A stretch of 12,578 nucleotides of DNA, taken from DATJPD01 sp036394195. Its GTDB lineage: Bacteria > Pseudomonadota > Alphaproteobacteria > CACIAM-22H2. The stretch is from NCBI GenBank assembly GCA_036394195.1, contig DASWFO010000231.1:1-12578 (forward strand). Direction: 5' to 3'. Within the stretch, counting starts at the first letter, position 1. Every line of letters begins with the position of its first letter. The notes beneath the pieces are model-generated. The model had not been told where the DNA came from, searched no databases, and worked only from the letters and a program-made list of their open reading frames with translations. This document shows, one piece after another, positions 6,410-12,578 of the stretch. The position numbers and the translations under genes are program-made.

Positions 6410-7480
6410 ATGACAAGCATGAAGTCTGTCCTCGCCGGCGCGATGGTCGCGTCCGCTGTCTGCGCGCTGTGCCCAGCTCCAGCATCTGCCCAGACCGCCA
6501 CTCAATACACCACCGGCCCGTATGTCGGTCTCGCCGTCGGCCCGAACTTCACCAACAAGGCGAAGACGAGTGGGTCCGGCATCGACACCGAGTACCGTTT
6601 CAATACGGGGATCGCCGGCGCTGCTTCGGTCGGTTACGGCCTCGGCAACGGTGTCCGCATCGAAGGCGAGCTCGGCTATCGCCACAACGATGTCGACAAG
6701 GCGTCGACAGGTGCCGCGTCGGGAGCGTATCGCTCGTACACGTTCATGCTGAACGGCCTCTACGACCTGGCGCTCGGCTGGCCCGTGACGCCCTATTTCG
6801 GCGGCGGTATCGGTCTGGCGAACGTGGCGGCACGCAGCGTCACGGTCCCCGGCTCGACCACGAGAATCTCGGACTCGCAAAACGACCTCGCCTATCAGGC
6901 GATCGGCGGTCTCAGCTACGCGATCACCGATAATCTCAAGCTCGACGCCAGCTATCGCTTCCTCGGCGCCGTCGATCCCGACTTGAAGACGACCACCGGC
7001 GGCAAGGTCGACACGCGCTACACCAATCACACGGTGCTGCTCGGGCTGCGCTGGGAATTCGGCGCGCCGCCTCGGCCGATGCCGGCCGCCGCCGTGACGC
7101 CGCCTCCGCCGCCGGCGCCCGCCGCGCCGGTGCAGGCGCCGCGCCAGATCCAGCGCTCCTATCTGGTGTTCTTCGATTTCGACAAATCGGACGTCACCCC
7201 GGAAGCGCAGCGCATCATTCAGCAGGCCGCGACCAACGCCAAGGAAGGCAACGTCAGCCGCATCCAGGCGACCGGCCACGCCGACCGGGCTGGGCCCGAC
7301 CGCTACAACATGGCGCTGTCGATCCGTCGCGCGAACGCCGTCAAGGCGTCACTCGTGCGGCAGGGCATTCCGGAGAATCAGATCGTCGTCATCGGCAAGG
7401 GCGAGACCGAGCCCCTGGTCCCGACGCCGGACGGCGTGCGCGAACCGCAGAACCGGCGGGTGGAGATCCTTCTCCAATAA
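6410..7480 (+). CDS. OmpA-family outer-membrane protein (beta-barrel plus peptidoglycan-binding domain)
   Basis: This 356-residue protein anchors the outer membrane to peptidoglycan. A signal peptide ends near ASA-Q (27/28). Residues about 35-218 form an eight-strand-type barrel with alternating patterns such as GPYVGLAVGPNF, and end with LLGLRWEFG. A Pro/Ala linker (219-245) follows, then an OmpA C-terminal domain (about 248-356) with FFDFDKSDVTPEA and GHADRAGPDRYN. The peptidoglycan-binding pair is visible as Asp292 and Arg307 in the D-x10-LSxxRAxxV pattern. It ends NRRVEILLQ. ATG 6410 has AGGGG six bases upstream. It is divergent from the CoA-transferase operon and monocistronic, with a terminator 21 bases after its stop. 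Confidence 0.95.
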   Translation: MTSMKSVLAGAMVASAVCALCPAPASAQTATQYTTGPYVGLAVGPNFTNKAKTSGSGIDTEYRFNTGIAGAASVGYGLGNGVRIEGELGYRHNDVDKASTGAASGAYRSYTFMLNGLYDLALGWPVTPYFGGGIGLANVAARSVTVPGSTTRISDSQNDLAYQAIGGLSYAITDNLKLDASYRFLGAVDPDLKTTTGGKVDTRYTNHTVLLGLRWEFGAPPRPMPAAAVTPPPPPAPAAPVQAPRQIQRSYLVFFDFDKSDVTPEAQRIIQQAATNAKEGNVSRIQATGHADRAGPDRYNMALSIRRANAVKASLVRQGIPENQIVVIGKGETEPLVPTPDGVREPQNRRVEILLQ

Positions 7481-7501
7481 AGCCGACAGTCGGTGTTACT
7501 C

Positions 7502-7530
7502 AGGGGCGCTTCGCAAGAAGCGCCCCTTTT
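7502..7530 (+). terminator. Intrinsic terminator of ompA-like gene
   Basis: The stem AGGGGCGCTT (7502-7511) pairs exactly with AAGCGCCCCT (7518-7527) around a 6-base loop and is followed by a short T-run to 7530. It lies between the ompA-like gene and the convergent small secreted protein gene, whose stop is 15 bases further on. The minus-strand reading lacks a T-run. Confidence 0.88.
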
Positions 7531-7544
7531 CGTTTCAAGCCGAA

Positions 7545-8048
7545 CTATTCGCTGGCCGCCTGCCGGTGTTCGCCGGAGGCGCAGGTCGGCAGCGGCATCG
7601 CGACCTCGGCCGCATGGGTCGTCGAGAAACGTTCGAGATCGGGGCGCTCCAGCATCGAGACGTCGTGGAACAACACGGAGGCACTCTGACAATAGCTGGC
7701 CGACGTCATGCTGCGTTTGGAGGCGTCGTTCGCCAGCGCCGTCACAAACGCTTCGAGCCGGCGCATGCCGTCGGAGCCGAAGGCTTTTTGGAAATGCGCC
7801 TGCAGGACCTTCGAATGGCTGACCAGCCGGTCGCTCAGCCGCCGCACGAAGTCGTTGTACTGGGCGACCATGCCGAGCTCGGGATTGCTGTCACGGCAGG
7901 CCAGGGCCGCGACCATGAGCTCCGACTGGAGCATCCGCACATGGACCGCGGTGGTCTCGGCCGGACTATAGCAGGACGCGGCATACGCCTCCGCGACCGG
8001 TGCCACAGCCAGCGTGGCGGCGGTTAGCGCCGACAAGGTTCGGATCAC
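7545..8048 (-). CDS. Uncharacterised secreted protein with four cysteines
   Basis: This 167-residue protein has no function I recognise. It starts with a Sec-type signal peptide (VIRTLSALTAATLAVAPVAEAYA, cleavage near residue 23-24). The mature part is mostly helical in character and carries Cys26, Cys51, Cys120 and Cys156, enough for two disulfides. Conserved-looking segments are LQSELMVAALAC (40-51), YNDFVRRLSDRLVSHSKVL (64-82) and HFQKAFG (85-91). I recall similar small exported proteins with an LQxELMVAAL-C pattern in other alphaproteobacteria, all hypothetical. GTG 8048 is chosen because it opens the signal peptide and has a GGGGGG tract upstream. The frame is open further upstream to 8333, but that part looks non-coding and would bury the signal peptide. 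It is divergent from the cyanate operon. Confidence 0.75.
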   Translation of the reverse strand: MIRTLSALTAATLAVAPVAEAYAASCYSPAETTAVHVRMLQSELMVAALACRDSNPELGMVAQYNDFVRRLSDRLVSHSKVLQAHFQKAFGSDGMRRLEAFVTALANDASKRSMTSASYCQSASVLFHDVSMLERPDLERFSTTHAAEVAMPLPTCASGEHRQAASE

Positions 8049-8122
8049 GGGAGCCCCCCAATTACGGCGACTTTCAGGCCGAATCATTAAAACGGATTTC
8101 GGGACGCCTTTCGACAGGAATC

Positions 8123-8149
8123 TGCTCGCCAGTGCCCGGTTGGCGAGCA
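8123..8149. repeat. Inverted repeat in the spacer upstream of the cyanate operon
   Basis: The 9-base arms TGCTCGCCA (8123-8131) and TGGCGAGCA (8141-8149) are exact reverse complements with a 9-base centre. The dyad is centred about 128 bases before the predicted sigma-54 start, a usual distance for enhancer sites of sigma-54 activators. It does not match the NtrC consensus (GCAC-N5/7-GGTGC) well. It could equally be an operator of the divergent gene at 7545-8048. Confidence 0.4.
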
Positions 8150-8154
8150 AGTCC

Positions 8155-8198
8155 GCCCGTTTTTTGAGCGTGCGGCATTTTTTGCCGAAATAACGGGC
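8155..8198. repeat. Nested inverted repeats between the spacer dyad and the sigma-54 promoter
   Basis: The outer arms GCCCGTT (8155-8161) and AACGGGC (8192-8198) enclose an inner dyad, CGGCA-N5-TGCCG (8173-8187), whose centre is all T. The arrangement could be a protein-binding site or a nested hairpin. Two T-runs, at 8160-8165 and 8178-8183, make the patch unusual for this GC-rich DNA. Confidence 0.4.
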
Positions 8199-8237
8199 TT
8201 TTGCTCCTCCGGCCCGGCGCCGGCACCCGGCGCCCCA

Positions 8238-8253
8238 TGGCACAGGCTTTGCT
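8238..8253 (+). promoter_or_regulatory. Sigma-54 (RpoN) promoter of the cyanate operon
   Basis: TGGCAC (8238-8243), five bases, then TTGCT (8249-8253) match the sigma-54 -24/-12 consensus TGGCAC-N5-TTGCW exactly. GG and GC are ten bases apart, as required. Transcription would begin near 8264, with AGGAGG at 8281-8286 and ATG at 8294 just after. Sigma-54 control fits a nitrogen-scavenging operon and implies an NtrC-type activator, which is not in the window. Confidence 0.8.
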
Positions 8254-8293
8254 GACTTGGCCATACAGGCGGCTCGCGGCAGGAGGAAGAGGC

Positions 8294-9658
8294 ATGGCTT
8301 CAGCATTCCAAAATCCATTCGATCCGTCGACAACGCTCGACCGGCGGTGCGTCTGCGGGCGCCATGCCACTCAGGCGGAGCACGATCGGACGATCTCCGC
8401 CGATCTCGACGCCGCCGCGGCCCGGGTGGCCGAGACCGCGGTGGTCAAAGCCGTCTTCGGCCAGGACGTCTCGCGGCGCAACCTGCTGCAGACGATCGGC
8501 TCCGGCACCGCGTTGGCCGCTCTCTCCCAATTCTTTCCTCTCGCTGCAGCCAGGGAAGCGCTGGCGCAGGCGCCGGGAGCGCTCGAGAAAAAAGATCTGA
8601 AGATCGGATTTATTCCGATCACCTGCGCCACACCGATCATCATGGCCCACCCGATGGGCTTCTACGCGAAGAACGGGCTGAACGCCGAAGTGGTCCGCAC
8701 CGCCGGCTGGGCGGTGATCCGCGACAAGACCCTGAACAAGGAATATGACGCGGCCCACATGCTGTCGCCGATGCCGCTCGCGATCTCGCTCGGCGCCGGG
8801 TCCAACCCGATCCCCTACACGATGCCGGCGGTCGAAAACATCAACGGCCAGGCAATCACGCTCGCGACCAAGCACAAGGACAAGAACGATCCGAAAGCGT
8901 GGAAGGGGTTCAAATTCGCCGTCCCGTTCGACTACTCGATGCACAACTACCTGCTGCGCTATTACGTCGCCGAACACGGCCTCGATCCCGACACCGACAT
9001 CCAGATCCGCGCCGTGCCGCCGCCGGAGATGGTCGCCAATCTCCGCGCCGACAACATCGACGGCTTCCTCGCCCCCGATCCGGTCAACCAGCGTGCGGTC
9101 TACGACGGCGTCGGATTCATCCACATGCTGTCGAAAGGGATCTGGGACGGGCATCCGTGCTGCGCCTTCGCGGCCAGCCGCGAGTTCGTCACCTCGATGC
9201 CCAACACGTATCACGCGCTCCTCAAATCTATCATCGAGGCGACGGCGTATGCTTCCAAGGCCGAGAACCGCAAAGAAGTCGCCGCGGCGATCGCCGATCA
9301 GAATTACCTCAACCAGCCGGTGACGGTCGTCGAGCAGGTGCTGACCGGCACTTACGCCGACGGTCTCGGCAACGTGAAGCAGGATCCGAAGCGCATCGAT
9401 TTCGATCCCTTCCCGTGGAATTCGATGGCCGTCTGGATCCTCACCCAGATGAAGCGCTGGGGTCAGATCAAGACCGACGTGAACTACCAGCAGGTCGCCG
9501 AGCAGGTGTTTCTCGCCACCGATGCGGCCAAGCTGATGCGCGAGGTCGGGCTGACACCGCCCACCGCCACCTCGAAGAAGCACGTGATCATGGGCAAGGA
9601 GTTCGACCCGGCGAAGCCCGACGAGTACGTGGCAAGCTTCAAGATCCGCCGCGCCTGA
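8294..9658 (+). CDS. cynA: NrtA/CmpA/CynA-type ABC transporter substrate-binding protein (probable cyanate)
   Basis: This 454-residue periplasmic binding protein belongs to the nitrate/bicarbonate/cyanate (NitT/TauT-like) family. Residues 60-65 (SRRNLL) followed by a hydrophobic stretch and AREALAQA (to about 93) form a twin-arginine-like signal. Before it is an unusual 59-residue N-terminal extension with CVCGRHATQAEH (19-30). The mature domain starts KKDLKIGFIPITCATPIIMAHPMGF-like and continues with AGWAVIRDK, DAAHMLSP, NGQAITL, PEMVANLRADNIDGFLAPDP and WNSMAVWILTQMKRWGQ, all typical of NrtA relatives. ATG 8294 is chosen for the perfect AGGAGG seven bases upstream. It is the first gene of an operon ending in cyanase, as in cyanobacterial cynABDS. 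Cyanate specificity is inferred from that context, since nitrate or bicarbonate binders look alike. Confidence 0.9.
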   Translation: MASAFQNPFDPSTTLDRRCVCGRHATQAEHDRTISADLDAAAARVAETAVVKAVFGQDVSRRNLLQTIGSGTALAALSQFFPLAAAREALAQAPGALEKKDLKIGFIPITCATPIIMAHPMGFYAKNGLNAEVVRTAGWAVIRDKTLNKEYDAAHMLSPMPLAISLGAGSNPIPYTMPAVENINGQAITLATKHKDKNDPKAWKGFKFAVPFDYSMHNYLLRYYVAEHGLDPDTDIQIRAVPPPEMVANLRADNIDGFLAPDPVNQRAVYDGVGFIHMLSKGIWDGHPCCAFAASREFVTSMPNTYHALLKSIIEATAYASKAENRKEVAAAIADQNYLNQPVTVVEQVLTGTYADGLGNVKQDPKRIDFDPFPWNSMAVWILTQMKRWGQIKTDVNYQQVAEQVFLATDAAKLMREVGLTPPTATSKKHVIMGKEFDPAKPDEYVASFKIRRA

Positions 9659-9661
9659 CCC

Positions 9662-10507
9662 ATGAGATCGTCAGCCCTGCCCTCAGCGCTGCTGGCGATC
9701 TGCCTGTTCGTCCTGTTCCTGGGCGCGTGGCAGGTCGCCTCCAGCTCGGGCGGCGGCAGCGCCGGCCCGGCGGTCGATCCCGAATACGCGAAGCTGGTCG
9801 GCGCCGCCGCCGCTATCGGCCAGAAGACGCCGTTCCCCTCCCCGGCGGATGTGGGCGCGAAGCTGTGGAGCCAGATCTCCGACCCGTTCTACATCCGCGG
9901 CACCAACGACATGGGGATCGGCATCCAGCTCGCCTATTCCATCGCACGCGTGATGACGGGGTATTTTCTGGCGGCGGCGATCGCGATTCCGCTGGGCTTC
10001 CTGATCGGCATGTCCCCGCTGGTTTACGGCGCCCTCAATCCGTTCATCCAGGTGCTGAAGCCGATCTCGCCGCTCGCCTGGATGCCGCTGGCGCTCTACA
10101 CGATCAAGGACAGCTCGATCTCGTCGATCTTCGTGATCTGCATCTGCTCGATCTGGCCCATGCTGATCAACACCGCGTTCGGCGTGGCCTCGGTGCGCCG
10201 CGAGTGGCTGAACGTCGCGCGCACGCTCGAAGTCGGCCCGTTCCGCCGCGCCTTTCGCGTCATCCTTCCGGCGGCGGCGCCGACCATCATGACCGGCATG
10301 CGGATCTCGATCGGCATCGCGTGGCTGGTGATCGTCGCGGCGGAGATGCTCGTCGGCGGGACCGGCATCGGCTACTTCGTGTGGAACGAGTGGAACAACC
10401 TGTCGATCAGCAGCATTCTCACCGCGATCCTGTCGATCGGCCTCATCGGCATGGCGCTCGACCAGGCGCTGGGCTGGTTCGCGCGCCTGGTCTCCTATCA
10501 GGAGTGA
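9662..10507 (+). CDS. cynB: NrtB/CynB-type ABC transporter permease
   Basis: This 281-residue inner-membrane permease forms the channel of the importer. An N-terminal hydrophobic segment (about 5-27) precedes a periplasmic loop, then five or so membrane segments follow. The cytoplasmic EAA-type coupling loop is visible as EWLNVARTLEVGPFRRAFRVILPAAAP near 181-207 (cited by ends: EWLNVART and VILPAAAP). LKPISPLAWMPLALYTIKDS (about 125-144) is characteristic of NrtB relatives. It starts three bases after the cynA stop, so the two genes are tightly coupled, and the ATPase gene follows 13 bases after it. The family is clear; substrate assignment follows from the operon. Confidence 0.9.
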   Translation: MRSSALPSALLAICLFVLFLGAWQVASSSGGGSAGPAVDPEYAKLVGAAAAIGQKTPFPSPADVGAKLWSQISDPFYIRGTNDMGIGIQLAYSIARVMTGYFLAAAIAIPLGFLIGMSPLVYGALNPFIQVLKPISPLAWMPLALYTIKDSSISSIFVICICSIWPMLINTAFGVASVRREWLNVARTLEVGPFRRAFRVILPAAAPTIMTGMRISIGIAWLVIVAAEMLVGGTGIGYFVWNEWNNLSISSILTAILSIGLIGMALDQALGWFARLVSYQE

Positions 10508-10520
10508 GCGCGGCGCGCCC

Positions 10521-11411
<891 letters not shown>

Positions 11412-11434
11412 CCAGCCCGACAAGGAGGACCGCG

Positions 11435-11884
11435 ATGAACGACGCCAAATCCAAGCTCGCCGAGAAGATCGTCGGCATCAAAAAGAAGAAGAAATGGACG
11501 TGGACCCAGATCGCCGAACGCGTCGGCATGTCCCCGATGTGGACGACCGCCGCCCTGCTCGGGCAGATGTCGATGCTCGAGCCGCAGGCGAAGATCGTCG
11601 CCGAGATGTTCGGCCTCTCCGACGACGAGAAGCAGACCCTGATGGACATCCCCTATCGCGGCTCGCTGCCGACCGCGGTGCCGACCGACCCGGTGATCTA
11701 TCGCTTCTACGAGCTCATCCAGGTCTACGGCACGACCTGGAAGGAGCTCATCCAGGAGGAATTCGGCGACGGCATCATGAGCGCCATCGACTTCGACATG
11801 GAGATGGTGCGCAAGCCCGATCCCAAGGGCGATCGCGTGCAGATCACGATGTCGGGCAAGTTCCTGTCGTACAAGCGCTACTGA
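11435..11884 (+). CDS. cynS: Cyanase (cyanate hydratase/lyase)
   Basis: Cyanase converts cyanate and bicarbonate to carbamate and CO2; carbamate then breaks down to ammonia and CO2. This 149-residue cytosolic enzyme has the N-terminal helix-turn-helix-like domain (about 1-75, with TAALLGQ at 38-44) and the C-terminal catalytic domain. The three active-site residues known from E. coli CynS (Arg96, Glu99, Ser122) appear as Arg90 and Glu93 in VIYRFYELIQVYGTT and Ser116 in FGDGIMSAI. It ends GKFLSYKRY. The length is close to E. coli's 156. A short lysine run (16-20) near the N-terminus is the only odd feature. ATG 11435 has AAGGAGG (11422-11428) six bases upstream, the strongest ribosome binding site after cynA. 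It is the last gene of the operon, 27 bases from the convergent flgI. Confidence 0.98.
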   Translation: MNDAKSKLAEKIVGIKKKKKWTWTQIAERVGMSPMWTTAALLGQMSMLEPQAKIVAEMFGLSDDEKQTLMDIPYRGSLPTAVPTDPVIYRFYELIQVYGTTWKELIQEEFGDGIMSAIDFDMEMVRKPDPKGDRVQITMSGKFLSYKRY

Positions 11885-11911
11885 ATCGGGCGCGGCGGGC
11901 GTGCCATCGCC

Positions 11912-12578
11912 TCAGTGGCCGGCGACCAATTCGGCCTGGATGGCACCGGCCTGCTTCATCGCCTGCAGCAGCGCGATCTGATCGCGCACGCCGATGTTGA
12001 GGTTGTTCAGCGAGCGCACCAGATCGCCGATCGTCGCACCGGAGGGCAGGACGACCATCCGCCCGCCGCTGCCGTCCGATACGTCGATGTTCGTGCGTGG
12101 AACCACCACCGTCCGGCCGCCCGAGAACGGTGCCGGTTGCGAGACCTGCGGGGTCTCCGTGACCCGCACGGTCAGCCCGCCCTGGCTGACCGCGACGGTG
12201 GACAGGCGGACCTGATCGCCCATGACGATCGTGCCGGTGCGGTCGTCGATGACGACCCGGGCCGCCGCCGGCGACTGGTTCGGATCGACCGGCAGGTTCT
12301 CGATGTCGGCGATCAGCTCCACTGCCCGGCCGGCGTAGGTCGACGGGATCGCAACCTCGATGTTGGTGTTGTCCGTCATCCGCGCCACGTCGGCCTTGAG
12401 CCCGGCGTTGATCGCACGCGCCACCTGCCGGGCCATCGAGAAATCCGGATTGAGCAGCGACACCGTCACCGTCTTCTGCGCATTCAGGTCGAAGGCCGGG
12501 GCTCGCTCGACCACCGCGCCGCCGGCGATCCTGGCGGTGGTGACCACGCCGCGGGTGATCGATTGACCCGCACCCGAC
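11912..12578 (-). CDS. flgI: Flagellar P-ring protein FlgI, C-terminal part
   Basis: FlgI forms the P-ring, the periplasmic bushing of the flagellar rod in the peptidoglycan. The frame is open to the right edge, so the N-terminal part and signal peptide lie outside; a GTG at 12547 is an internal valine. The visible 221 residues begin SGAGQSITRGVVTTARIAGG and contain typical FlgI segments: GAVVERAPAF, LLNPDFSMARQVARAIN, VAIPSTY, VDPNQSPAARVVID-like sequence, TGTIVMGDQVRLSTVAVSQGGLTV and the conserved C-terminal IGDLVRSLNNLNIGVRDQIALLQAMKQAGAIQAEL. The protein appears intact at its C-terminus. No flgJ or rod gene follows; cynS converges on it instead. Confidence 0.95.
   Translation of the reverse strand, partial: SGAGQSITRGVVTTARIAGGAVVERAPAFDLNAQKTVTVSLLNPDFSMARQVARAINAGLKADVARMTDNTNIEVAIPSTYAGRAVELIADIENLPVDPNQSPAAARVVIDDRTGTIVMGDQVRLSTVAVSQGGLTVRVTETPQVSQPAPFSGGRTVVVPRTNIDVSDGSGGRMVVLPSGATIGDLVRSLNNLNIGVRDQIALLQAMKQAGAIQAELVAGH

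Noticed and set aside
6173..7279. Upstream extension of the CoA-transferase reading frame to a 766-residue protein
   Set aside because: The extra part is antisense to the well-supported ompA-like gene, is Arg/Gly/Ala-rich shadow sequence, and family similarity begins at ATG 6172.
8049..8333. N-terminal extension of the four-cysteine secreted protein to 262 residues
   Set aside because: It would place the signal peptide about 95 residues inside the protein, its composition looks non-coding, and it would overlap the cynA sigma-54 promoter and start.
8300..9583. Long minus-strand open frame opposite cynA (and a similar one at 9683-10807)
   Set aside because: These are GC-rich antisense shadows of strongly identified genes, with compositionally biased translations and no recognisable domain.

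Overview
The window is GC-rich, densely coded bacterial DNA that reads as a motile alphaproteobacterium. The evidence is short D2/D3-less flagellins of about 270 residues, CaiB/BaiF CoA-transferase and crotonase genes, an OmpA porin with a Pro-rich linker, and a Tat-type NrtA/CmpA binding protein with a Cys/His N-terminal extension. I cannot name a genus from sequence alone. A Rhodospirillales or Reyranella-like lineage is a guess.

Layout, left to right. (1) Bases 1-1791 hold two tandem flagellin genes on the + strand. The first is cut by the window edge and the second is complete; each is followed by an intrinsic terminator. The second is preceded by a 368-base non-coding stretch with paired TTAA boxes, a possible sigma-70 promoter and three consecutive RNA hairpins just ahead of the ribosome binding site. 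(2) Bases 1807-4150 hold a Fsr-like MFS exporter (-) and, divergent from it, an LpxR-type outer-membrane lipid A deacylase (+). (3) Bases 4158-6172 hold a two-gene minus-strand operon: CaiB/BaiF CoA-transferase, then a crotonase-fold protein that lacks both classical catalytic glutamates. (4) Bases 6410-7530 hold an OmpA-family porin (+) with its own terminator. (5) Bases 7545-8048 hold a small uncharacterised secreted protein with four cysteines (-). (6) Bases 8238-11884 hold a four-gene operon (+): an NrtA/CmpA/CynA-type binding protein, a permease, an ATPase and cyanase. (7) From 11912 to the right edge is the C-terminal part of the flagellar P-ring protein FlgI (-).

The most coherent system is the cyanate operon. 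An NrtABD-type importer is encoded directly ahead of cyanase, the gene order of cyanobacterial cynABDS. Together they would import cyanate and convert it with bicarbonate to ammonia and CO2. The operon is preceded by an exact match to the sigma-54 promoter consensus (TGGCAC-N5-TTGCT, 8238-8253), placed so that transcription would begin about 30 bases before the start codon. This suggests RpoN/NtrC-type nitrogen control of cyanate use, and inverted repeats further upstream could be activator sites. No carbonic anhydrase (cynT) or LysR regulator (cynR) gene lies in the window. Flagellar genes flank the metabolic and envelope genes on both sides.

The families present are known ones. The less ordinary points are the sigma-54 control of the cyn operon, the structured flagellin leader, the crotonase lacking both glutamates, and the uncharacterised four-cysteine secreted protein.
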